A DNA stretch of 64,000 bases, taken from assembly GCA_951812535.1 (NCBI GenBank), contig CATOSK010000003.1, positions 159,001 through 223,000 of the forward strand, in the 5' to 3' direction. Positions 48,640-56,929 of the stretch are shown here, in pieces. The translations under genes were made by a program, and so were the position numbers. How positions within the stretch are numbered: the stretch's first letter is position 1; each line of letters begins with the position of its first letter. This DNA comes from an uncultured Dehalococcoidia bacterium. Lineage in GTDB: Bacteria; Chloroflexota; Dehalococcoidia; Lucifugimonadales; UBA3495. The notes beneath the pieces are model-generated. The model was not told the DNA's origin and did not search any database. It saw nothing but the letters and a program-made list of their open reading frames with translations.

Positions 48640-49572
48640 ATGATTGTTGGCGTTGAAGAAAGAAGTCTGGTGGTCGAAGCGATCGTGACCCTGGCCTACA
48701 CCAAAGCGAATCTATGGACTTTTGTCCTGAGTCCTGCAGGGGTCCCACAGGAAATATATGGACCGCTGAGCCGCCAAGTCGACGATTTCACTCGTCGGAG
48801 GTTGTCCAAGCGGCAGATCGCCCCCTTAATCCTTGATCATTTGCAGGAAAGAACGAACTTTACCGATATAGTGGAACGAATAGTGGAGATTGCCGCCAAT
48901 TGGGAGCGATTTGAGCTCTCCCGCAACGAATTTGAGGCCCGAGCTACGCAAGCAAAGGCCCAAGGACTCTTGGCAAAGTCTCGACTAGTTGAAGCTGCAG
49001 CAACCGTCCGTCGAGAATCGGAGAAACAGGATCAAGACAAGAAACATATCCAAGCAAGAAAGCAGGAATTATCGCTATTGTTGGAAATGTTCGATAGTTG
49101 GGCGAAACGAGATGATAACACCCAAGAAAGGGGCTACCTTCTTCAAGATTTGTTGAACAGGCTCTTTGTGGCATTCGAAATCCCCGTCCACAAGAGTTTT
49201 ACGCGCAACGACGGTGCTGAACAGATTGATGGAGCCTTCGAAATTGGAGGGTGGTATTACCTTACCGAGTGCCGTTGGCGAAAGAAACTTAGCGACACGA
49301 GGGAAGTGGACGGGCTATCAGGGCAAATATCTAGGTCTGGCAGGCAGGCTATGGGGTTATTCCTATCCATTAATGGGTGGTCCGACAATGTCCCTGCTTT
49401 ACTGAAACAAAACACTGAAAAGGCGATAATCCTAATGCACGGCTACGATCTTCGTGCCGTTTTGGCCGAGGAAGCCGACTTCCGGGACTACATTACAGCA
49501 GCGGTAAGAAACCTCAGCTTGAAAGCGGAGCCCTATCTGGGAGTCAAAGACTTTTTGGAGCAAAACACCTAA
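48640..49572 (+). CDS. PD-(D/E)XK restriction endonuclease-like protein with N-terminal helical domain
   Basis: ATG 48640 fits the TATAAT at 48586; a GTG at 48565 would lie before it. The 310-residue protein has three parts. Residues 1-115 are helical (LVVEAIVTLAYTKANLWTFV) with an unknown domain. A coiled coil rich in Lys, Gln and Glu follows (RRESEKQDQDKKHIQARKQE). The C-terminal nuclease-like domain has EQIDGAFEIGGWYYLTECRWRKK, where Asp and the E-C-R triad replace the usual D and E-x-K. It is clearly less GC-rich than its neighbours and uses codons rare elsewhere here, which suggests transfer. No methyltransferase accompanies it, so a stand-alone defence role is possible. Confidence 0.7.
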   Translation: MIVGVEERSLVVEAIVTLAYTKANLWTFVLSPAGVPQEIYGPLSRQVDDFTRRRLSKRQIAPLILDHLQERTNFTDIVERIVEIAANWERFELSRNEFEARATQAKAQGLLAKSRLVEAAATVRRESEKQDQDKKHIQARKQELSLLLEMFDSWAKRDDNTQERGYLLQDLLNRLFVAFEIPVHKSFTRNDGAEQIDGAFEIGGWYYLTECRWRKKLSDTREVDGLSGQISRSGRQAMGLFLSINGWSDNVPALLKQNTEKAIILMHGYDLRAVLAEEADFRDYITAAVRNLSLKAEPYLGVKDFLEQNT

Positions 49573-49633
49573 ACAGTAGCGACCCTTTAAGAAACTATCT
49601 TAAAACTGTTCCCCCGATTCCCCCACCTTTCCC

Positions 49634-49664
49634 CTTCTTTACTAGGCGGGAATCCAGACCCCGA
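49634..49664. repeat. REP-like dispersed repeat, copy C (decayed)
   Basis: Only the right arm and tail are kept (GGCGGGAATCCAGACCCCGA); the left arm of the hairpin is lost. It lies in the 340-base gap 49573-49912, which otherwise contains the promoter at 49855 and no gene. Confidence 0.65.
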
Positions 49665-49854
49665 TTGGTCCCCCCACCCTCCGCCCTGCCTGCCGACCCT
49701 TACTGACACTTCCCCCTTGCCAACCCCGCCGCCAGGGCCCTACCATTGACCGATGCTGGCCGCCTCATGGGCTTCCAAGGCCATCCCCCTCTCTCCTGGA
49801 AAAAGCGCCAAAATGCGACACAATGCAACACTTATTTTTTCTCCGCCCGTCCAT

Positions 49855-49883
49855 TTGACAACCCCCTCCTCAACGCATAGTCT
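49855..49883 (+). promoter_or_regulatory. Promoter of the MBL gene at 49913
   Basis: TTGACA (49855-49860), 17 bases, then TAGTCT (49878-49883). The upstream context CGTCCATTTGACA is identical to that of the panD promoter at 3692-3704. Confidence 0.7.
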
Positions 49884-49912
49884 TGCCGTTGGACTTGTTG
49901 AGGAGCTGTTTA

Positions 49913-51037
49913 ATGGACCATAACTTCAAGGAACTTGACGTCATCCGCGCCGGCGCATCCAACGGCGACCGCACCATCCTTCGGATCGTCCCCCGCCACG
50001 CCCCCGTAATCCACGCCATCTCCGTCCCCCGCGTCGGATTCTCCTACACCGGCCCCACCTGGGCCTACATCTTCGAGAACGAGGGACTCACCCTGATAGA
50101 CTCCGGCGAGTTCGGCTCCTTCCACGAGTTGGACGAAGGACTCAGCCAGGCCGGATTCCGCGCCTCCGATATCCAGCGCGTCATTATCACCCACGGCCAC
50201 GAGGACCATGACGGCTCCGTCGCCGAACTCGTCGACGCCACCGGCGCCGAGGTCTGGGCCCACGAGATCTACTATCACCTCCAGGAATACGACCCCCGCA
50301 CCATCTTCCGCGCCGCCGCATCGCCTCTCCAGGAGGAATTCAACCGCCTTTCCGAACTCCGCGATGCCTTCCCCGCGCCCACCGAACAGCGGGAACGCTA
50401 CATCCACGCCCGCCAGGGCCTCACCATCCACCACCCCATCCGCCCCAACGAACAGGTCGGGGATATGACCCTCATCCATGCCCCCGGCCACTCCCCCGAC
50501 GAACTCTGCATGAAGGTGGGCGACGTCGTCTTCACCGGCGACCACGTCCTCCCCGAAATATCCCCTCACCCCACCATGAAGGCCGCCTTCCCCGATGAAA
50601 TCCGGGCCAAGCTCCCCCAGCAGTACCAGGCCGAGGATGACTGGTACGGCCTCGCCACCTACCTCAAGTCCCTGAAAATCGTCTCGGACATGGGCGGCGA
50701 CACCCAGGTCCTCCCCGCCCACCGCTACTTCAACCGGGACAAGTTCAACTTCATCAACGGCACCCGCGCCCGGGACATCATCGAGCACCACGGCGAGCGC
50801 CTTGGACAGGTCCTCGACACCGTCGGCTCCCGGGCCATCGGACTCGAAGACCTCACCCGGCAGATCTTCTCCCACCGCACCCTTGAGGGCACCAACTTCC
50901 GCGCCGCCATGGCCGAGACCGTCGCCCACGTCGAGCTGCTGGAAGACAGCGGCGACCTGGAAGTGTCCGACCGCCCCGAGGTCCGCTGCACCGGCTCCAA
51001 CAACTACCGCCAGTTCATCCACCAGCTCATCGGCTGA
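49913..51037 (+). CDS. MBL-fold metallohydrolase, long form
   Basis: ATG 49913 follows GAGGAG. The 374-residue protein has the motif THGHEDH (H94, H96, D98, H99), LIHAPGHSPDELCMKVGDVVFTGDHVLPEISPHP with further ligands, and VLPAHRYFNRDKFNF with the last histidine. After the MBL domain comes a C-terminal winged-helix-like region (RARDIIEHHGERLGQVLDTV, then NFRAAMAETVAHVELLEDSGDL), the plan of LACTB2-like and related proteins. It may hydrolyse thioesters, lactones or nucleic acids. It has its own promoter and a terminator downstream. Confidence 0.85.
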   Translation: MDHNFKELDVIRAGASNGDRTILRIVPRHAPVIHAISVPRVGFSYTGPTWAYIFENEGLTLIDSGEFGSFHELDEGLSQAGFRASDIQRVIITHGHEDHDGSVAELVDATGAEVWAHEIYYHLQEYDPRTIFRAAASPLQEEFNRLSELRDAFPAPTEQRERYIHARQGLTIHHPIRPNEQVGDMTLIHAPGHSPDELCMKVGDVVFTGDHVLPEISPHPTMKAAFPDEIRAKLPQQYQAEDDWYGLATYLKSLKIVSDMGGDTQVLPAHRYFNRDKFNFINGTRARDIIEHHGERLGQVLDTVGSRAIGLEDLTRQIFSHRTLEGTNFRAAMAETVAHVELLEDSGDLEVSDRPEVRCTGSNNYRQFIHQLIG

Positions 51038-51064
51038 ACCGCGCCCCGCTTCCGTCAAAAGCAG

Positions 51065-51103
51065 CGCCCCGGCGGAGGAATCCCCGCCGGGGCGTTCAAA
51101 TTC
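51065..51103 (+). terminator. Terminator between the MBL and glutaredoxin-DinB genes
   Basis: CGCCCCGGCGG (51065-51075) pairs with CCGCCGGGGCG (51084-51094), followed by TTCAAATTCC. It separates two convergent genes. Confidence 0.7.
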
Positions 51104-51123
51104 CAGGCACCCGGACCCTCGGA

Positions 51124-51885
51124 CTAGATCAGCTGCGCCGGAGTGAAAATCCCCTCCATATCCTCTTCCGTGGCCCGGTCCTGCGGCTCCACCCCCAGCT
51201 CCGTCTCCATGAACCAGTACACCTGCTTCAGGTGGTGCGTGCTGTGGCTCAGAATGATGTTCAGGAGCTCCAGCACCGTCACCTCGCCGCCGTAGTGCGC
51301 CGGCACCACCCGCTCGAACCCCTCCGTGTTCCCGCTGTTCAGGAACCGCGCCAGGTCCGCCACCACCCCGTCGCCGTAGGACGTAATCTGGTCGGCAGTC
51401 ATCACCTCCGCCAGCCGCTCCCGGCACGCCCGCATGTCGTCAGTGGACATGCTCCCGTGCTCGTGGGACCGCCACGCCAGCTCCGGGAAGGAGATGATGT
51501 GGACGATGGTGTCCCGCACCCGCTCCGGCCGCCACGGCACTTCCACCAGCAGTTGCTCGTCGGAAAGCTGCCGCGCCGCCCGCATCGTCGCGCGCAGGAT
51601 CTTCTCGTACTTCTCCGCCATCCACGACGTCCGGCTGCCGTGATCGGGCGTCACCTCCAGGTTCAGGGCGGGAATCAGCTTCTTCGGATAGTACCCGATT
51701 ATCACTTCCGACCCGTCGATGATCGTCACCGGGGCCGCCTTGATGCCCCGGCCGTCCAGGTCGATCCGCGCCGCCTCGTCCGTCATCAAATCGTGGTGCT
51801 CAAACTGAACACCGTTCGACGTCAGAAACTCCTCCAACGTCCTGCAGCTGAATCAACCAGGGTTGGTGTAAACGTGAACGTCCAT
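51124..51885 (-). CDS. Glutaredoxin-DinB fusion, probable selenoprotein (in-frame TGA = Sec11)
   Basis: ATG 51885 is preceded by TGGAGGCGGG and opens MDVHVYTNPG, then TGA (51855-51853), then FSCRTLEEFLTSNGVQFEHH without another stop to 51124. This is the first strand and active site of a glutaredoxin, in which NPGCxxC is expected; TGA replaces the first catalytic cysteine, giving U-F-S-C. KAAPVTIIDGSEVIIGY supplies the cis-proline (Pro52). From about residue 85 a DinB four-helix bundle follows, with metal-ligand histidines likely at His129, His213 and His217. Read through, the chain has 253 residues. After the UGA, UUCAGC and GUUGGA can pair around an eight-base loop. It lies 77 bases after an MFS gene. 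A nonsense mutation is the alternative. Confidence 0.85.
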
Positions 51886-51962
51886 ACCCGCCTCCATACC
51901 GTCAAGATCAAGGCCCTTCGCGGGGCCGCTCCATCATAAGCCAAAGCTCCCCGCCATGCCAG

Positions 51963-53288
51963 TTAGGACCGCTGGGATTGCCCCCGCCGCCTTTCCGGCT
52001 CCCCCGGCGGCGGTCCCAGCATCAGGAACAGCGCAGACCCCAACAGGCTCACCACCCCGACCACCGTGAACGGGACTACGTAGCTCCGGTGAACGTCGAA
52101 CATATACCCCGCGAACAGCGGCGCCGCCAGCAGCAGCACGTTCATCGGCACCATCGAGACCCCGGTGATGCTGGCAAACGCCTTCCTCCCAAAGTACACC
52201 CCTCTGATCGACGTCGTCATCGGGTTCCGTCCCCCGAACCCGGTCCCCATCAGCACCGCAAACAGGAGCGCCCCTTCCACCGAGTGCAGCACCAGCAGCA
52301 CCCCCACCGCCGCCGACTGCAGCGCGCAGAAGATGAACAGCGCCACCCGGATGGGCAGCCTGTCCCCGATGTAGCCCCCGGCCAGGGTGCTGACCGCGGC
52401 CACCGCCGTGATCACCGACACCACCCAGCCCACCGTCTGCAGCTCCAGCCCCCGGTCCGTCAGCATCGGCCCCAGGTGAACCATGATCGTCACGATCACC
52501 GTCGAAGAACAGGCGTGACCCCAGGTGATCAGCCAGAAATTCTTCGTCCGGATCGCCTGCTGCCATGTGAAGTCCGAGTCCTCTGCCTCCCTGGCTCCCT
52601 CTCCTGCTGCCGGCGCTGCGGGTACGCTTCTCACCGGAAGACCGTCCGGCGTCTCCCCGTAGTCCTCTGGGCGGTTGCGCACCAGGCGCGACAACGGCAC
52701 GGCCAGCACAATCACCAGGACCCCCAGGCCCATCGCCGTCAACCGCCACCCGGGACGGTTCAGTCCGTCCGGGTCTATCGCCCACGCCAGCGCCGGAATC
52801 AGCACCACCCCGCCCAGCGAGAACCCCTCCATCGCCACTGCCATGGCCGTAGACCGCCGCCGGTAGAACCAGCTGTTCAGCACCGTCATCATCGGCATCC
52901 ATGTGCCCAGCCCCGCTCCCAGGCTCATCACCAGGAACGCCAGGTAGAACTGCCACAGGTGGTTCACCTGCCCCAACAGGATGAAACCCACCCCCAGCAC
53001 CACCATCCCGATCAGCACCATCCGACGCGCGCCCAGCTTGTCGATCAGGAACCCCGCGGCCGGGCCGGTGATCGACCCCTCCACCCGTGTCAGCGAGAAC
53101 GCCAGGGCCAGCTGCGACCGGCTCCACCCGAAAGTCTGCTCCAGCACCACGAACCACGCCGGCATTCCCTGGAACAGCGGCACCGTACCGATGACCATGA
53201 TCAGGGCAGCCAGCAGCGAAAGCCACCAGCCGTAGAACGGCCGCCTGATATTGCGGACTCGACCCCGACTATTACGGGTTTGGACCAA
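51963..53288 (-). CDS. MFS transporter (oxalate/formate antiporter or monocarboxylate type)
   Basis: TTG 53288 stands six bases after AGAGG and is preferred to the GTG at 53339. The 441-residue protein has 12 predicted transmembrane segments. The motif-A like loop after TM2 is FLIDKLGARRMVLIGM, TM1 has FYGWWLSLLAALIMVIG, and GLGTWMPMMTVLNSWFYRRRSTAMAVAMEGFSLGGVVLIP is typical of the OFA/MCT groups. A second loop is GGYIGDRLPIRVALFI. These groups carry small carboxylates. The gene is followed by the glutaredoxin-DinB gene on the same strand. The substrate is unknown. Confidence 0.88.
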   Translation of the reverse strand: MVQTRNSRGRVRNIRRPFYGWWLSLLAALIMVIGTVPLFQGMPAWFVVLEQTFGWSRSQLALAFSLTRVEGSITGPAAGFLIDKLGARRMVLIGMVVLGVGFILLGQVNHLWQFYLAFLVMSLGAGLGTWMPMMTVLNSWFYRRRSTAMAVAMEGFSLGGVVLIPALAWAIDPDGLNRPGWRLTAMGLGVLVIVLAVPLSRLVRNRPEDYGETPDGLPVRSVPAAPAAGEGAREAEDSDFTWQQAIRTKNFWLITWGHACSSTVIVTIMVHLGPMLTDRGLELQTVGWVVSVITAVAAVSTLAGGYIGDRLPIRVALFIFCALQSAAVGVLLVLHSVEGALLFAVLMGTGFGGRNPMTTSIRGVYFGRKAFASITGVSMVPMNVLLLAAPLFAGYMFDVHRSYVVPFTVVGVVSLLGSALFLMLGPPPGEPERRRGQSQRS

Positions 53289-53521
53289 CGGCGTCCTCTG
53301 TAATGGCGAAAACTTGGAAAGTGCCGGATAGCTTAACACTATTGGCCCCGCCCCGCGCCCATCCCAACCCGTCGCTTTGGTCTCCCCTTCCCAGCCCTGC
53401 CTTCATAACCCCTTCCTCTCGCTCTTCAACCCAATTGGTTCTCACCACAAGCGGCCTGCGTTACAATTGGGTACCGCCTGCACCCCAGGGAGAATCGCTT
53501 TATTGGATTGGAGGAAACGCC

Positions 53522-54010
53522 ATGCCCGTCCCGGAACGTTACAACAAGGGATACAACGTGGGCGTCGGGGGTGCCGTCGTGGATGGCGACCGGCTGCTTC
53601 TGGTCCGCCGTTCCTCCCGCCGTGGCCGCGGCAACTGGCAGGTCCCCGGCGGGTTCATCGAGCCGGACGAGACCATCGAGCAGGCTGTGATGCGGGAAGT
53701 CATGGAGGAAGCGGGGGTGAAAACCGAGGTTCGGGGCGTGCTCGGCATCCGCAACCGCTACGACCCCGACGTCGACAACAGCCTCTACATCGTGTTGTTG
53801 CTCCGGCCCCTCGACTCCAACCCCCAACCCGACAACCACGAGGTTGACCGGGCCGGGTTCTTCACCTTGGAGGAGATTAAAGCTCTTGAGCAGGTGCCGG
53901 CGATCAACCTAGAAATCGCCGAACGTGCTCTTTCAGCCGAGAAGAACGTCCTCAATCCGAAGACCGTGGCTCATAGCTCGGGAGCCACCTACACGCTCTT
54001 CGTCGGATAA
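53522..54010 (+). CDS. NUDIX hydrolase
   Basis: ATG 53522 follows GGAGG. The 162-residue protein contains the complete Nudix box GFIEPDETIEQAVMREVMEEAGV after VGVGGAVVDGDRLLLVRRSS and WQVPGG. Family members cleave nucleoside diphosphates linked to another group, often in house-cleaning or NADH/ADP-ribose turnover. The C-terminal part (EIKALEQVPAINLEIAERAL) is less conserved. There is no zinc ribbon as in NudC. It is divergent from the MFS gene and convergent with the aldolase gene 13 bases away. The substrate is not predictable. Confidence 0.92.
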   Translation: MPVPERYNKGYNVGVGGAVVDGDRLLLVRRSSRRGRGNWQVPGGFIEPDETIEQAVMREVMEEAGVKTEVRGVLGIRNRYDPDVDNSLYIVLLLRPLDSNPQPDNHEVDRAGFFTLEEIKALEQVPAINLEIAERALSAEKNVLNPKTVAHSSGATYTLFVG

Positions 54011-54023
54011 CCGGGCTTCTTCC

Positions 54024-56084
54024 CTAGCGCGGGAAGGCCTCCCGCACGCCTCCGTCCACCGGAATCATCGCTCCGGTGGTCCGCGACGACCGCTCTGACG
54101 CCAGGAACAGCACCGTCTCCGCCACGTCCTCCGCCCTCACCTGCGTCTTCAACAGCGTCCGTTGGTGATAGAAATGCTCCAGGTCATCCACCGAAACCCC
54201 GTGCGCCGACGCCCGCTCCTGCCGCACTTCCTCCGACCACAGCTTCGACCCCTGGAATATCGCATCCGGGTTCACCACATTCACCCGGATCCCATGCTGC
54301 CCCGTCTCCAGCGCCAACACCCTCGCCAGCTGCACCTCCGCCGCCTTGGAAACGCTGTAGGCACCGAAGTCGGCCCCCGGCGCTGGTACATTTTTGGTCC
54401 CTATAAAGACTAGGCTCCCGCCGCTGTCCTGCTCCTTCATCAGCCGCACCGCTTCCGCCGCCACCAGGAAATGCCCGGTGGTGTTGATGTCCAGGGACCG
54501 TTGCCATTGGGAAAGGGGCAGCTCGTCAATCGCTCCCACTGGCGCTATCCCGGCGTTGGACACCAGGATGTCCAGCCCGCCGTAGGCCAGGCGCGTGTCC
54601 TGGAAGGCCCTCGCCACCGACTCCTCCGACGCCACGTCCATCACCACCGAAACGCTCCGGTTCAGCCCGTTCGACGAGTTTATCGCCTCGGAAACTTCCT
54701 TCGCTCCCTCCGCGTCCACGTCCGCAACCACCACGTGGGCCCCTTCCGACGCCAGACGGAGCGCAATCGCCTTCCCTATTCCGCTCGCCGCCCCGGTGAC
54801 CAGCGCCACCTTCCTGGCCAGCTCCTTCTCCGGGGGCGCTAGGGTCAGCTTGTACAGCTCCAGCGGCCAGTACTCCGCGTCGTAGGCGTCCTGCGCCGTC
54901 AGGGATGTGAACTCGCTGTTCGCCTGCGCCGACCCGATCACGTTGATGGTGTGATGGTAGATGTCCCCAGTTATCAGCGCCGCCTGTGCGTCCTTTCCCG
55001 TCGTCCACATTCCGACCCCCGGCAGCAGGATCACCCGCGGGCTGGGGTCCAGCATCGGATGCTCGTCCGAAGTGCATTCCCGGTACCAGGCCGCATACTC
55101 CTCCGAATACCCCGACAGCGCCTCCTCCAACCCGGCCCGGACCCCTTCCGCATCCCCGGGGTCCGCCACTTCCAGCCACAACGGCTTCCGCTTGGTGTGA
55201 ATCAGGTGGTCGGGCGTGGCCGGCCCGATGCCGCTCAACCGCTTCCCCTCCCTGCTCCCGATGAACTCCAGCACGTCGTCGGAATCGTCGAAACGCAGCA
55301 CCATCTTCTGTTGCCGGCTCACCAACCCCCGGATCGTCGGGGCCAGCCGCGCCGCAGCGCGCCTCCGTTCTTCCCCGTTCAGCGGGTTGCGCTCCCAACC
55401 CCCGAATACCGATTTATTCCCGTTCTGGATGAACCCCTCCGCCCGGTTCACCAGGTCAATGTGCCGGTCGTACGCCGACTTGGTGTCGTCGCCCCACGTG
55501 AACAACCCGTGGTTCACCAGCACCACGCCGCTGATCGAGGACGACTCCTTCACCGCCAGCCTCACCAGTTTGGACAGGTGAAACCCCGGCCGGAAATAGT
55601 CCACGACGGCAATGTCGTCCCCGTATACCCGCCGCAGGATCGAGTCCGCGTCCTGGTTGTTCGTCAACGCCACCACGGCGTCCGCATGGGAATGCGCCAC
55701 GCACATGAACGGCAGGAACGCGTGGAGCAGCGTTTCAATCGACGGCCTCGGGGACCCCGGGTCCATCAGCGTGTGCTCCAGGTACGCCACCATGTCCTCG
55801 TCCGGCATGCTCTCCCGCTCGAACAGCGGGAGAATATCGTCCAGGCTCAACCGCGGAAACTGCCGCCGCACCATGGACTTCATGTCCGACCCCGACCCTT
55901 TGATCCACATCGCCGGGACTTCCGCGCCCCTGAAGTTCCGTTCCGGCACCTTGATTGACGTGTTGCCCCCGCCCCAAACCACCAGCGATGGGTCCGCGCC
56001 GATCAACCGGCTCATGTACACCAGCTTGTCCAGCTCGTCCATACCCTGCGTTGCGCTGTCGGACCAATGGTTGTCCACGGCCAT
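54024..56084 (-). CDS. Bifunctional class II aldolase / short-chain dehydrogenase
   Basis: The 686-residue protein has two domains. Residues 1-400 are a class II (RhaD/FucA-type) aldolase with LVVWGGGNTSIKV, MWIKGSGSDMKSM, the zinc histidines in CVAHSHADAVVAL, and VLVNHGLFTWGDD. Residues from about 430 are an SDR: KVALVTGAASGIGKAIALRLASEGAHVVVADVDAEGA, ILVSNAGIAP and YSVSKAAEVQLARVLALE with the Tyr-Lys pair. This is the architecture of rhamnulose aldolase/lactaldehyde dehydrogenase fusions such as YuxG/RhaEW. It could cleave a sugar acid or deoxysugar and oxidise the aldehyde. It heads a minus-strand set whose neighbours are two more SDRs. Confidence 0.9.
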   Translation of the reverse strand: MAVDNHWSDSATQGMDELDKLVYMSRLIGADPSLVVWGGGNTSIKVPERNFRGAEVPAMWIKGSGSDMKSMVRRQFPRLSLDDILPLFERESMPDEDMVAYLEHTLMDPGSPRPSIETLLHAFLPFMCVAHSHADAVVALTNNQDADSILRRVYGDDIAVVDYFRPGFHLSKLVRLAVKESSSISGVVLVNHGLFTWGDDTKSAYDRHIDLVNRAEGFIQNGNKSVFGGWERNPLNGEERRRAAARLAPTIRGLVSRQQKMVLRFDDSDDVLEFIGSREGKRLSGIGPATPDHLIHTKRKPLWLEVADPGDAEGVRAGLEEALSGYSEEYAAWYRECTSDEHPMLDPSPRVILLPGVGMWTTGKDAQAALITGDIYHHTINVIGSAQANSEFTSLTAQDAYDAEYWPLELYKLTLAPPEKELARKVALVTGAASGIGKAIALRLASEGAHVVVADVDAEGAKEVSEAINSSNGLNRSVSVVMDVASEESVARAFQDTRLAYGGLDILVSNAGIAPVGAIDELPLSQWQRSLDINTTGHFLVAAEAVRLMKEQDSGGSLVFIGTKNVPAPGADFGAYSVSKAAEVQLARVLALETGQHGIRVNVVNPDAIFQGSKLWSEEVRQERASAHGVSVDDLEHFYHQRTLLKTQVRAEDVAETVLFLASERSSRTTGAMIPVDGGVREAFPR

Positions 56085-56131
56085 TCTCCTCCCCGATTCT
56101 CCGTTTCCCCCGTCTCGGACTCCCGGCCCGC

Positions 56132-56872
56132 TTACAGGAAAAACTTCCCACCGTTAGCCAGCAGGGTCTGCCCCGTCACGTATCCCGCATCCCTGCTGGC
56201 CAGGCACACCGCCAGGAACGCCAACTCATCGGGAGTCCCCCACCGCGTCACCCCGTCCCTCTCGGATGGCGGGATCGGAAGCACCCCAAGTTCCTCCGCC
56301 GACCCAATCCCCCCGGGCCCGATGCAGTTGGCAGTGATGTTGTGCCTCCCGTACTCCCGCGCTATCCCTCTCGCCAGCCCCACCATCCCCAGGTCAACCG
56401 CGGCGTCCGGAGCGTTGGCCCCCAGGAAACCCGAAAGCCCGATGTAGTTGATGATCCTGCCCCAGCCCTGGTCAATCATCCCCGGCAGCGCCGCCTTGCA
56501 CACGAACGTCGTGCCTGTGATCTCAACCCCCAGCTTCCGCGACCAGTCCCCGAAGGAAATATCCTCCAGCGACTCGGCCACCATCGTCACCGCCGGATTG
56601 TTCACCACCACATCCAGCCCGCCCAGTTCTTCCGTGCAGCGGGAAACGAACGCCCCCACCTGCTCCTCGTTGCTCACGTCCCACGTTCCGGTGATTACCC
56701 TGACCCCCAACTCGGCCGCCGCCTCCACCGTTGGACTCAACGCGTCCACCGGACCCGCTATCCCCAGCGCCAGGTTGCATCCTTCCCGGGCGAATCCCAG
56801 CGCCGTTGGCGCCCCGAACTTTCCCGCCGCTTCTGTGATCAGCACCGTTTTTCCCGCCAGGTGGCTATCCAC
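56132..56872 (-). CDS. Short-chain dehydrogenase/reductase
   Basis: The 246-residue protein is an SDR with the start KTVLITEAAGKFGAPTALGFARE, VVNNPAVTMVAES and IINYIGLSGFLGANAPDAAVDLGMVGLARGIAREYG. The nucleotide motif TGxxxGIG is altered to TEAAGKFG, NNAG to NNPA, and the catalytic YxxxK tyrosine-lysine is replaced: the stretch reads DAAVDLG. It therefore lacks the canonical catalytic residues and may be an inactive or differently acting homologue, perhaps partner to the intact SDR at 56930, which starts 57 bases upstream of it on the same strand. The end, GYVTGQTLLANGGKFFL, is normal. Confidence 0.82.
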   Translation of the reverse strand: MDSHLAGKTVLITEAAGKFGAPTALGFAREGCNLALGIAGPVDALSPTVEAAAELGVRVITGTWDVSNEEQVGAFVSRCTEELGGLDVVVNNPAVTMVAESLEDISFGDWSRKLGVEITGTTFVCKAALPGMIDQGWGRIINYIGLSGFLGANAPDAAVDLGMVGLARGIAREYGRHNITANCIGPGGIGSAEELGVLPIPPSERDGVTRWGTPDELAFLAVCLASRDAGYVTGQTLLANGGKFFL

Positions 56873-56929
56873 GTTAATGCTCCCTTTCCCTGACTGCCTT
56901 CATTCCCGGGGTATGGCCGTCGTACGCCG

